Source: Pseudomonas umsongensis (GTDB taxonomy: Bacteria; Pseudomonadota; Gammaproteobacteria; Pseudomonadales; Pseudomonadaceae). From it: a stretch of 64,000 nt of DNA. Location: contig NZ_NIWU01000004.1 of assembly GCF_002236105.1 (NCBI RefSeq), forward strand, positions 484,655-548,654, in the 5' to 3' direction. Made by a program: the position numbers and the translations under genes. Positions 41,658-49,448 of this stretch are shown here, in pieces. Under the pieces are notes generated by a model, which saw only the letters and a list, made by a program, of their open reading frames with translations, did not search any database and had not been told where the DNA came from. How positions within the stretch are numbered: the first letter of the stretch is position 1; each line of letters begins with the position of its first letter.

Positions 41658-42518
41658 TCAATAAGCAATGCGGATGTCGGCGAAATCCAGCTCGCGCTCG
41701 GTTCCCGGCGACTGGCCTTCATCGAATAACAAGCGATGGATGCGCCGCGCCGACTCCTGGAATGCCACGCCGCCCAGGCTGTGCAAGTCGTACTGATGGC
41801 TGTGGACTTCGGCACGCACGCGCCCCGGATGCGGCGACAGCAGCAGGATGCGATTGCCCACCACCAACGCCTCCTCGATGGAGTGCGTGACGAACAGCAG
41901 TGTGAAGCGCACCTCCTCCCAGAGCAGCAGCAATTCTTCCTGCATTTTGCGTCGGGTCAGGGCGTCGAGCGCGGCGAAGGGTTCGTCCATCAAGAGGATT
42001 TTCGGCTGCATCGCCAAGGCCCGGGCGATGGCAACCCGCGCCTTCATGCCGCCTGACAGGGTGTGCGGATAGGCATCGGCAAACGCCGCCAGACCGACCT
42101 TGTCCAGGTAGTGCAACGCCCGTTCTTCGGCCTCATTGCGCTTGAGGGTTTTAGAAGCCAGCAGCGGGAACATCACGTTCTGCTTGACGGTTTTCCACGG
42201 TGGTAGTTGATCGAATTCCTGGAACACCACGATCCGGTCAGGCCCTGGCGCATGGACGCGCTGGCCTTGCAGACGGATCTCGCCTTCGACTGGCTGGATG
42301 AATCCCGCGGCAGCCTTGAGCAATGTCGACTTGCCGCACCCGGACGGCCCAAGAAGCACAAAGCGATCCGCAGGGTCGACCTCGAAGCTGACCTGGTGCG
42401 TGGCACGCACCACCCGCTGGGGCGTGCGGTATTCCAGGCTGACGTTATCGACCGACAGCAGCGCTTGGGCGCAGGCGTTCGGTTTGCTGACCGTGTGGCC
42501 TTGCAAAGGGGCGTTCAT
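41658..42518 (-). CDS. tauB: Sulfonate-type ABC transporter ATPase (TauB/SsuB family)
   Basis: ATG 42518 with GGGAG upstream gives 286 residues. Walker A GPSGCGKST lies near residues 55-63, the signature LSGGMKARVAIARAL near 146-160, Walker B ILLMDEPFAALD near 166-177, and the switch His in FVTHSIEEA. It energises the permease encoded next (22-bp gap). The start is six bases before the end of the binding-protein gene, so the two are tightly linked. Confidence 0.87.
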   Translation of the reverse strand: MNAPLQGHTVSKPNACAQALLSVDNVSLEYRTPQRVVRATHQVSFEVDPADRFVLLGPSGCGKSTLLKAAAGFIQPVEGEIRLQGQRVHAPGPDRIVVFQEFDQLPPWKTVKQNVMFPLLASKTLKRNEAEERALHYLDKVGLAAFADAYPHTLSGGMKARVAIARALAMQPKILLMDEPFAALDALTRRKMQEELLLLWEEVRFTLLFVTHSIEEALVVGNRILLLSPHPGRVRAEVHSHQYDLHSLGGVAFQESARRIHRLLFDEGQSPGTERELDFADIRIAY

Positions 42519-42523
42519 GTCGG

Positions 42524-43549
42524 TCAGCTCCCTTGCAGCGGTTTGGCGTCCTGGAAGAAGTAGTCCTTCCACGAATCCGGTTTGTTTTTGATCGCGCCCA
42601 CGCGGTAGAGGAACTCGGCCAGGGGGTAGGTATTTTTCGGCGTGACGCTGAATTCGAACTGCGGGTTGTCGATGATTTTCAGCAGCTCGGCGCGGTCGAT
42701 CTTGGCCTTGGTGACGCGAATGTAGGTGTCCGCTGCCGCGCCCTTATCGTTCTGGGCAAAGGTCGCCGCTTCAGTCAGCGCGTCGATGAAGGCTTTGTAG
42801 GTTTTCGGGTTTTCATTGCGGAATTTTTCGGTGGCGAACAACACAGTCGGCGAGTTCGGGCCCAGCAAATCATAGGTGTTGAGCACCACATGCACGTTTG
42901 GATTGGCCAGCGCCTGATCCTGGAATGGCGGGTTGGAGAAGTGCCCGCTCAGCTCGGTACCGCCGGCGATCAACGCTGCCGTGGCATCCGGGTGCGGCAC
43001 GGCGATGGTGTATTTGTCGAGGCGATTGAATTCCTTGTCGCCCCACTGCTTGGCGGCGGCATATTGCAGGAAGCGCGACTGCACCGACACGCCCACCGCC
43101 GGTACCGCGATACGGTCCTTTTCGGTGAAGTCGGCAATGGTCTTGACCTTGGGATTGTTGCTGACCAGGTAGTACGGGAAGTTGCCCAGGGAGGCCACGG
43201 CCTTGACGTTCTGCTTGCCGTGGGTGCGGTCCCAGATGGTCAGCAGCGGGCCGACGCCGGCACCCGCGATATCGATGGAGCCGGAGAGCAGCGCATCGTT
43301 GACCGCGGCACCACCGGAGAGCTGCGTCCAGTCGACCTTGATGTCGATGCCTTGCTGCTTGCCGTACTTCTCGATCAGGTTCTGATCGCGCACCACGTTG
43401 AGCAGCAGGTAAACGATGCCGAACTGTTCGGCGATGCGTATTTCACCTTCGGCCTGGGCCACGGTCGGTGCGACCAGGCTGCCGGCGATCAGGCTGAACC
43501 CCAGGCCGATTGCCGCGGCCAGCGGTGCAAAGGGTAGACGTTTGGACAT
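42524..43549 (-). CDS. tauA: Periplasmic taurine/sulfonate-binding protein
   Basis: ATG 43549 has GGAG eight bases upstream; a TTG at 43555 is less likely. The 341-residue precursor has a Sec signal peptide (about 1-33, cleavage near VAQA). The mature protein begins EGEIRIAEQFGIVYLLLNVVRDQNLIEKYGKQ, typical of SsuA/TauA proteins (NMT1-like fold). AGVGPLLTIWDRTHGKQNVKAVASLGNFPYYL lines the ligand cleft. It delivers substrate to the ABC permease of this operon. Confidence 0.87.
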   Translation of the reverse strand: MSKRLPFAPLAAAIGLGFSLIAGSLVAPTVAQAEGEIRIAEQFGIVYLLLNVVRDQNLIEKYGKQQGIDIKVDWTQLSGGAAVNDALLSGSIDIAGAGVGPLLTIWDRTHGKQNVKAVASLGNFPYYLVSNNPKVKTIADFTEKDRIAVPAVGVSVQSRFLQYAAAKQWGDKEFNRLDKYTIAVPHPDATAALIAGGTELSGHFSNPPFQDQALANPNVHVVLNTYDLLGPNSPTVLFATEKFRNENPKTYKAFIDALTEAATFAQNDKGAAADTYIRVTKAKIDRAELLKIIDNPQFEFSVTPKNTYPLAEFLYRVGAIKNKPDSWKDYFFQDAKPLQGS

Positions 43550-43567
43550 GGTCAAATCTCCGACAAA

Positions 43568-44455
43568 TCAGAAAGGCGCGTCGCCCTGGATGGTGGTGCG
43601 ATACAGCTTGCGGCGCAGATGGCTGGGGCATCCGGCGGCGAGGTGGATCAGCGATCGGTTGTCCCAGAACACCAGGTCATGGGGCTGCCACTGGTGGCGG
43701 TAGATGTTTTGCGGCAACACGCTGTGGGCGTAGAGCTCGTCGAGCAATTGCTTGCTCTCGTCTTCCGGCAAGCCAACGATACGGGTAGTAAAACCCTCGC
43801 TGACGAACAGCGCCTTGCGGCCGTTTTCCGGGTGGGTACGCACCACCGGGTGAATGACTTCGGCAACCTGGGCCAGTTGTTCCGGGGTCAGGGTCGGGCG
43901 CCAATTGCCTTCGAATTTTGTCTCGCTGTAGCGCGCCGTATAGGAGTGCGCCGCCGAGCGACCTTCAACGGCTTTGCGTAATGCCTCGGGCAGGCTGTCC
44001 CAGGCTTTGTGCATGTCGGCAAATAGCGTGTCGCCGCCTTCGGACGGCAGTTCCTGGGCATGCAGCATTGAGCCCAGGCTTGGCAGTTCCTTATAGGAAA
44101 GGTCGGAGTGCCAGAACTTGCCGGCGTCACCCAGGCCGATGGATTGGCCGTTTTCGATGATGTTGGAAACGATGAGGATTTCCGGGTGCCCGGCCAGCAG
44201 GAATTGCTTGAGCACATGGATCTGCAGCACACCGAAACGGCGGCTGAAATCGATTTGCTGCTCGGGGGTAATGCGTTGGTCGCGGAACACCACCACGTGA
44301 TGATCCAGGTGCGCGCGGTGAATGCGCGCGAAGTCCTGGTCATTGACCGGGCGGGACAAATCGAGGCCGATGATTTCGGCGCCCACCGCACCGCTGAACG
44401 GGCGGATGTCGAAAGATTGTGGCGCGATGCTTGGCGATGGTGAAGCTGCAGACAT
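43568..44455 (-). CDS. tauD: TauD/TfdA-family Fe(II)/2-oxoglutarate dioxygenase
   Basis: 295 residues. The iron-binding facial triad is H116 and D118 (FWHSDLS) with H271 (FWDNRSLIHLA), and R286 in RRKLYRTTI should bind 2-oxoglutarate. These enzymes hydroxylate the carbon next to the sulfonate (TauD) or sulfate ester (AtsK), releasing sulfite or sulfate. GGGAGTG precedes the start. It is the first gene of the unit D-A-B-C, unlike the A-B-C-D order of the classical tau operon, so the true substrate may be another sulfonate or sulfate ester. Confidence 0.85.
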   Translation of the reverse strand: MSAASPSPSIAPQSFDIRPFSGAVGAEIIGLDLSRPVNDQDFARIHRAHLDHHVVVFRDQRITPEQQIDFSRRFGVLQIHVLKQFLLAGHPEILIVSNIIENGQSIGLGDAGKFWHSDLSYKELPSLGSMLHAQELPSEGGDTLFADMHKAWDSLPEALRKAVEGRSAAHSYTARYSETKFEGNWRPTLTPEQLAQVAEVIHPVVRTHPENGRKALFVSEGFTTRIVGLPEDESKQLLDELYAHSVLPQNIYRHQWQPHDLVFWDNRSLIHLAAGCPSHLRRKLYRTTIQGDAPF

Positions 44456-44577
44456 AAATCACTCCCACGCACGGCGCGCTCAAAGGCGCGCGCGTCGATC
44501 AGAAACTCACGGAGGTCCCGTGTTGGTTCGTGTCGTGCGGCGCGCCGATTGGTCGGCAGGTACGCATGGATGTGACT

Positions 44578-44630
44578 TTATAGATATAAGAAAGTAAATT
44601 TAAATATCTTTATAGAATATATATATGGCT
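44578..44630 (-). promoter_or_regulatory. AT-rich promoter region of the tauD-like operon
   Basis: A block made almost wholly of A and T (TATATATATTC, CTATAAAG, TTTAAATTTACTTTC on the minus strand) lies about 120-175 bp upstream of the tauD-like start. Several -10-like sequences occur, so I do not choose one. It resembles the AT-rich block upstream of the micro-ORF at 1951-2003. Confidence 0.35.
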
Positions 44631-44825
44631 TTTATTGTCTGCTTCTTCAGCCCTTTGATCGTTGGAAACTCCTTCTGTCAGATAGACGTAGGTCTACTTG
44701 AGTGCTTTTTTGCTTTCACAGTCCATTTATGACCAGATTTAGCATCATCCTTCCCAGTTCGCCAATTGGCTGACACAGGATTCAATCATCTAAGAGCGCT
44801 GATCAGGACAAGGGCCTAATACGCC

Positions 44826-44844
44826 AAAAACATGTCATGTTTTT
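44826..44844. promoter_or_regulatory. 19-bp perfect inverted repeat upstream of bcsE
   Basis: AAAAACATGTCATGTTTTT is a perfect 9-bp inverted repeat around one central base. It lies about 40 bp upstream of the -35 of the candidate bcs promoter, where an activator or repressor dimer would bind. The 672-bp non-coding stretch 44456-45127 also holds palindrome GCCAATTGGC (44761-44770). No other gene is credible there. Confidence 0.45.
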
Positions 44845-44882
44845 ACTGGCCATTCGCTACACATGTTGCCAGTTACAAAATA

Positions 44883-44911
44883 TTGACACAGACAGCTTGA
44901 TATCCCATCAT
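44883..44911 (+). promoter_or_regulatory. Candidate sigma70 promoter of the bcs operon
   Basis: Consensus -35 TTGACA (44883-44888), a 17-bp spacer and CATCAT (44906-44911, four of six matches to -10). The leader to bcsE would be about 210 nt. Confidence 0.35.
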
Positions 44912-45127
44912 CTGCGCGCTGCAAATGGCCCATATTTTGACTGGCCCCATGACAGCTCTTTCCGGGTTACTCGCCCGAGAGTGATTTTCATCATCTTAAT
45001 GAGACCGGTGTCTAGGCGAATGCAGCGCCAGGTACCTTTGTCTCTTAGTGAGCGGCCTTCAAATTTTGCCGATACCTAACCGTTCTGGCTGAGTTTTGGT
45101 GCATTCGGACAGTTGGAGTAGAAGGCG

Positions 45128-46672
45128 TTGGGTCATGTCACGTTAGCCATCCGGCATCTGCAGGATGAGCAAATGTTGCTGCGCCAGGGGCGGTTATATT
45201 GGGTCACCCTGGACCTTGCAACTGATGCAGAAATTTTGGCTCGTCAATTTTTATCGGGCCTGTCGCAAGAACATATTGCCACGTTGGTATGCAGCGGCAT
45301 CGAACCTCAAACTGTCGTCGACTCCATGGCTGAGGATTGCGGCCCATCGGAGTTGCGCCTGTTTTGCATGCCTCACGATGCGTCTGCTCGTCTTGCCTTT
45401 ACGTCCCTGGCCTTGGATTTACAGCGAACCAAAATCGCGCGCGGCAGCCATCTCGTATTGATGTTGAACTCGGTCCATCTGGAAGCACTCAGCACTAATC
45501 AGTTACAACGCTGGTGCGAAAGTACCCGTCAATGGCTGTTGAGCATTGATTGCACGCTGCTAGTACTGTGCAGCGGTCAAGCGCCCCTTTTACATCAACG
45601 CCTGTCCAGTCTCAACGAGCAACTTTCCGGTTTGGCACAACTGTATCGCCAAGATGGCGCTATTCATTACCAACTGAACTTCTGGCACAGCCAATTGGGT
45701 GTTTGCGCCGCTCAGGCATTTGACCTGCAAGCGAGCGACAGCGGTTTTTCCCTGAGTGATTCGCAGCTTTCCGGTCCCTCACAAACCCGTACCGACGACC
45801 AACGCATTTACTTGACCGAGCGTTCAGCTCTGGAGGGGACGGCACCGTTATCAGAGCAATGGCGCGTTTTCGAACACCGCGTCGATCTACTGCAGCAGGC
45901 TTCCCACGCGCGTGCCGCTTGCGTGATCGTCACGTTGGAAAGTAACCAGGATGTAGAACCCCTGGCTCGGCAATTACACAAGTTGCGCGAGCAATGCGGT
46001 GCCGCCTTGAAGATTATTGTGCGGGAAATAGAAGCCTGCCTGCGCTATCGCGACGAGCGTCTGTTACTGACGTGCGGAGCCAACTTGATCGTGCCTGCCA
46101 AAACCACGCTGGCGAACTTTCTCAGCATGGTAGAAAGCGCCCAAGGCCAGATCTGGCGCCATCGTCAGACTCCTGACATCCAGTCGCTGTTTGCACGACT
46201 GCGTCCTCCAGCGCGGCGCGGGATATTGCCGCCAAGTGACTTTATCGACCTGCTTGATGAGGTCTACAGCAGTGCTTCAGGCGAGCTGGCCCATCAATTA
46301 TTGCGACTACGCCCGCGGGGCGACCTGAACATCGACCAATACTTGAGCCAGATCACCTTGCGCCGCTTTGGCGATGTCGCGTGCGTTCTTGATGGTGTGT
46401 TTTATCTCTTCCTGTTCGCATGCCGTGCCGACGGACTGGAGCCTGCGCTGGGAAACATCTGCCGTTTGCCGTGGCGGGATATTTTCAGCGATTGCGAGGT
46501 GCTTTCCAGTGCGGACGTCCTGCCGCGTCGGGATTTCATCGATGCCCCCCACAATCTTGAGGTTTCACGTATGGCCACCGGTCAAGTCACCGCTGATTTG
46601 ACGCGCGCCATCAGCCAAAGCGGCTACGCACCGCAACGCATTACGTTGCCGCTGTCGGAGCCTTGCCCATGA
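45128..46672 (+). CDS. bcsE: Cellulose biosynthesis c-di-GMP-binding protein BcsE
   Basis: 514 residues from TTG 45128 (AAGG and GGAG just upstream). The TTG start is supported by alignment of its first residues with the E. coli protein (GRLYWVTLDL against GVWWFNVDR). The C-terminal half is the GIL domain: VIVTLESNQDVEPLARQLHKLREQCG, then RYRD at 306-309 in CLRYRDERLLLTCGANLIVP, the RxxD c-di-GMP site. BcsE binds c-di-GMP and, with BcsF, recruits BcsG and BcsR/Q to the synthase. It is the first gene of the nine-gene operon; the stop overlaps bcsF. Confidence 0.9.
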   Translation: MGHVTLAIRHLQDEQMLLRQGRLYWVTLDLATDAEILARQFLSGLSQEHIATLVCSGIEPQTVVDSMAEDCGPSELRLFCMPHDASARLAFTSLALDLQRTKIARGSHLVLMLNSVHLEALSTNQLQRWCESTRQWLLSIDCTLLVLCSGQAPLLHQRLSSLNEQLSGLAQLYRQDGAIHYQLNFWHSQLGVCAAQAFDLQASDSGFSLSDSQLSGPSQTRTDDQRIYLTERSALEGTAPLSEQWRVFEHRVDLLQQASHARAACVIVTLESNQDVEPLARQLHKLREQCGAALKIIVREIEACLRYRDERLLLTCGANLIVPAKTTLANFLSMVESAQGQIWRHRQTPDIQSLFARLRPPARRGILPPSDFIDLLDEVYSSASGELAHQLLRLRPRGDLNIDQYLSQITLRRFGDVACVLDGVFYLFLFACRADGLEPALGNICRLPWRDIFSDCEVLSSADVLPRRDFIDAPHNLEVSRMATGQVTADLTRAISQSGYAPQRITLPLSEPCP

Positions 46673-46869
46673 ATTACACCCAATTGCTACAGGTCATCGC
46701 GGGAAGTTGCCTCATGACCGTAGCGTTAATGCTTGTGCTGCGCAGTCTCTCAAAGCGTATCAATCGCGAACTTCAACGATATTTATCACCCCGCTACCTG
46801 CAGACGAGGGGTGTGCGTCGGCGCAAGCCTGTAGCACCCGTTGCGAGTGATGTACATGAACAGCCCTGA
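46669..46869 (+). CDS. bcsF: BcsF, single-pass membrane subunit
   Basis: 66 residues from ATG 46669, which overlaps the bcsE stop (ATGA). One transmembrane helix (about 6-25, LLQVIAGSCLMTVALMLVL) is followed by a basic cytosolic tail (SKRINRELQRYLSPRYLQTRGVRRRKP). The layout and RYL/RYV segment match E. coli BcsF, which docks BcsE to the membrane and to BcsG. Confidence 0.85.
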   Translation: MNYTQLLQVIAGSCLMTVALMLVLRSLSKRINRELQRYLSPRYLQTRGVRRRKPVAPVASDVHEQP

Positions 46870-48499
46870 GCGATTCGAGGTAAAGCCGACATCAATGAAA
46901 ACCGCGTGGACCTGGCCAGGCCTGGGACTGTGGAACCTTTATTTCCTCATCAAGCTGGCGCTTCTTTGGAGCGGTCACCTGAACTTGCAGCTCCTGCCGA
47001 ACCTGGTGTTTGCCGCCGTATTATTGGTGCCGCTGCACAATCGTTACGTGTCGCTGCTACGCACGTTGATCGCTATACCGTTGAGTGTGGCGTTGTTCTA
47101 TCAAGACACTTGGCTGCCACCTTTTAGCCGGTTGCTGGACCAGCCTGGCGTGCTGAATTTCACTGGGGATTATCTGCTTGATCTGGCCGGTCGTTTCATT
47201 GATCCAAACCTTTGCGGCGCATTGCTATTGTTGGTGGTGGCGTATTTCTTCGTGCACCAGTGGTTGCGCCTGACAACCTTGACGCTGGCCGGTTTCGCCT
47301 GGCTAGGCGGAGCAGGGCTTATGGCAATGCATGCCCCTGTCCCACAAAGCACCGCGCAGGCGCCCGTCTCCGCAGGTACGCCGATCGTCAGCGCAGAGCC
47401 GGATAGCCCGACGCTCGATGCTTATCTGCAAAATTTCTACAACACCGAGGCCGGTCGGCAAGTGGCATTCCAACCGTCGCAATCGGCTGCTCAACCGTTT
47501 GACCTGCTGCTCATCAATATCTGTTCAATGGCATGGGACGATCTGGATGCAGTTGGTTTACATGACAACAGCTTGTTGCAGCAGATGGATGTGGTGTTCG
47601 AGAACTTCAATTCGGCTACATCTTACAGCGGGCCAGCTGCTATCAGGTTGCTGCGCGCCAGCTGCGGTCAGCAATCTCATAGCAAGCTTTACGACGTGGC
47701 ACCCGAACAATGCCTGCTCATGGATGATCTGCGCAAATTGGGCTTCAGCAGTGAAGTCATGCTCAACCATACGGGTCAGTTCGAAGGATTTATCGACGAA
47801 GTTCGTGCCCAGGGATCGTTGCCGGGGCCGCAGGTCAATATCACCAATCTGCCGCGCACCCTGGTAGCTTTCGACGGTTCCTCGATCTGGCGTGATCGTG
47901 AGGTTCTGGACAAATGGTGGCAGCATCGCGAGGGGCAGAGCGATTCGAGGGTGGCGCTGTTCTACAACACCACGACGCTGCATGACGGCAACCGCGCCCT
48001 GACTCTCGATGGCGGCACGAAGAGCGCCGATTACAAAGTGCGCGCTCAAACCTTGATAGATGATTTGGACGCGTTCCTCAAAGCACTGGCGAAGAGCGGA
48101 CGTCGGGTGGCGGTGGTGATCGTGCCCGAGCATGGCGCGGCCTTGCACGGTGACCGCATGCAGATTTCCGGAATGCGGGAAATCCCGAGTCCGTCGATTA
48201 CCCATGTGCCGGTCGGCATCAAGTTAGTGGGTATGGGCAGGAACCCGCGATCGGAGCCGATCCTCGTCAAAGAGCCAAGTAGTTATCTGGCCCTGTCGGA
48301 AATCATTTCTCGCTTGTACACCGCGCCTGCGCAAGGTGAAGGGTTGGGCCCGGACTGGCAGGCACTGCTGACCAATCTGCCCCAAACCCCGGCGGTCTCG
48401 GAAAACGCTGGAACTGTTGTCCTCGACTACGCCGGCAAGCCTTATGTTCGGATCAAGGAGAATGGAGCATGGCTTCCTTACCCGCAAAAATTCAACTGA
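46856..48499 (+). CDS. bcsG: Cellulose phosphoethanolamine transferase BcsG
   Basis: 547 residues from ATG 46856; starts at 46850 and 46895 are alternatives, and the gene overlaps bcsF by 14 bp. Four to five membrane helices fill residues 24-155. The periplasmic domain (about 190-547) is an alkaline-phosphatase-fold zinc enzyme: ligand C223 in NICSMAWDD, nucleophile S258 in SATSYSGP, and Glu-His in VPEHGAALHGDR. It transfers phosphoethanolamine from phospholipid to nascent cellulose. Length and motifs follow E. coli BcsG throughout, so the enzyme should be active. Confidence 0.93.
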   Translation: MNSPERFEVKPTSMKTAWTWPGLGLWNLYFLIKLALLWSGHLNLQLLPNLVFAAVLLVPLHNRYVSLLRTLIAIPLSVALFYQDTWLPPFSRLLDQPGVLNFTGDYLLDLAGRFIDPNLCGALLLLVVAYFFVHQWLRLTTLTLAGFAWLGGAGLMAMHAPVPQSTAQAPVSAGTPIVSAEPDSPTLDAYLQNFYNTEAGRQVAFQPSQSAAQPFDLLLINICSMAWDDLDAVGLHDNSLLQQMDVVFENFNSATSYSGPAAIRLLRASCGQQSHSKLYDVAPEQCLLMDDLRKLGFSSEVMLNHTGQFEGFIDEVRAQGSLPGPQVNITNLPRTLVAFDGSSIWRDREVLDKWWQHREGQSDSRVALFYNTTTLHDGNRALTLDGGTKSADYKVRAQTLIDDLDAFLKALAKSGRRVAVVIVPEHGAALHGDRMQISGMREIPSPSITHVPVGIKLVGMGRNPRSEPILVKEPSSYLALSEIISRLYTAPAQGEGLGPDWQALLTNLPQTPAVSENAGTVVLDYAGKPYVRIKENGAWLPYPQKFN

Positions 48500-48732
48500 A
48501 GCACCCAGCGCCTTCGCGCAACGAACGGACCGATGATATTGCACGGCTTAAAGTCGAACTGCGCCTGCCGAGCCTGGAATACGTCGATGTTTCGGCACAG
48601 CTTGAATTAAGCAGGGCGCTCAAGCGCTGGCCGTTGCTGGCTGATTTCCCTATCACTGACGAGCAGGGTGACCAGGTGCCTTTGCCAGTGGTCCAGCCAG
48701 TGCAACAAGGTAAGTTCGGAGCGCTTAAGTGA
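48469..48732 (+). CDS. bcsR: BcsR regulator of cellulose synthesis
   Basis: 87 residues from ATG 48469, with AAGGAG and GGAG upstream inside the end of bcsG (31-bp overlap). The core IARLKVELRLPSLEYVDVSAQLELSRALKRWPLLADFP matches E. coli BcsR (62 residues), here with extra residues at both ends. BcsR forms a complex with BcsQ that stabilises and activates BcsA. The stop overlaps the bcsQ start. Confidence 0.85.
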   Translation: MASLPAKIQLKHPAPSRNERTDDIARLKVELRLPSLEYVDVSAQLELSRALKRWPLLADFPITDEQGDQVPLPVVQPVQQGKFGALK

Positions 48733-49448
48733 CATCGCTGAGTATGCGCGGGGTTCGTGGGGGAGTCGGCACCACTTCGTTGATAGCGGCGCTCGGCTAT
48801 GCCCTGGAAAGCCTCGGTGAGCGCGTATTGCTGATCGACATGTCCCCGGAAAATCTACTGTCCCTTCATTTCAATCTGCAGGATTGCGGGAAATCGGGCT
48901 GGGCGCGAGCGATGCTCGATGGCCAGGACTGGTACAAGCAGGCGTGGGGCCTGACGCCGACGCTCCACATACTGCCTTATGGTCGCCTGAGTACACAGGA
49001 GTCCATGAGCATCGAGCAGCAACTGATCCATGACTCCCAGATGTGGGTACGGCGTCAGGCGAGTCTGGCGGCCAACTATGACTGGCTGCTGTTTGATGTA
49101 CCACAACGCTTGCCGGGGCACGGGACCATTGGTCCTTGCTTGCTCCCGATCCAGGTGGCCGAGGCAGATGCGGCTTGTCATGTGCTGCTGTTGCAGCAGG
49201 CGGGCAGCAATCCAGTGCTGGTAAACCGCTTCGATCCGGGCAGCCAGTTACAGCGCGATTTGTTGCTCATCTGGCGACAATACTATGCAACTCGTCTCTT
49301 ACCGCTGACGGTGCACGCCGATGAGGCTATGCGCGAAGCATTTGCATTCAAGCAGCCAGTAGGACAATACGCGCCGGAAAGCCTTGCGGCGCAAGATGCA
49401 TTGAGCCTGGCGACATGGTGCCTGGCACGACGCCGAGAGATGGCATGA
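48729..49448 (+). CDS. bcsQ: BcsQ, ParA/MinD-like ATPase
   Basis: 239 residues from GTG 48729 (GTGA overlap with bcsR). The P-loop GVRGGVGTTSL resembles that of E. coli BcsQ, with Thr where ParA proteins have the Walker lysine (GKT). Further motifs are VLLIDMSPENLL and WLLFDVP. SGWARAMLDGQDW and HADEAMREAFAFKQPVGQY are BcsQ signatures. It pairs with BcsR to secure and position the synthase complex. No frameshift or internal stop is seen, unlike in some E. coli strains. Confidence 0.92.
   Translation: MTSLSMRGVRGGVGTTSLIAALGYALESLGERVLLIDMSPENLLSLHFNLQDCGKSGWARAMLDGQDWYKQAWGLTPTLHILPYGRLSTQESMSIEQQLIHDSQMWVRRQASLAANYDWLLFDVPQRLPGHGTIGPCLLPIQVAEADAACHVLLLQQAGSNPVLVNRFDPGSQLQRDLLLIWRQYYATRLLPLTVHADEAMREAFAFKQPVGQYAPESLAAQDALSLATWCLARRREMA

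Noticed and set aside
44837..45079. An 80-residue frame upstream of bcsE.
   Set aside because: No ribosome site, atypical composition, no recognisable features, and it overlaps the candidate promoter at 44883-44911.
48729..49448. A damaged P-loop in BcsQ, because the Walker lysine is missing.
   Set aside because: E. coli BcsQ has the same RGGVGTT form, so this is a family feature.
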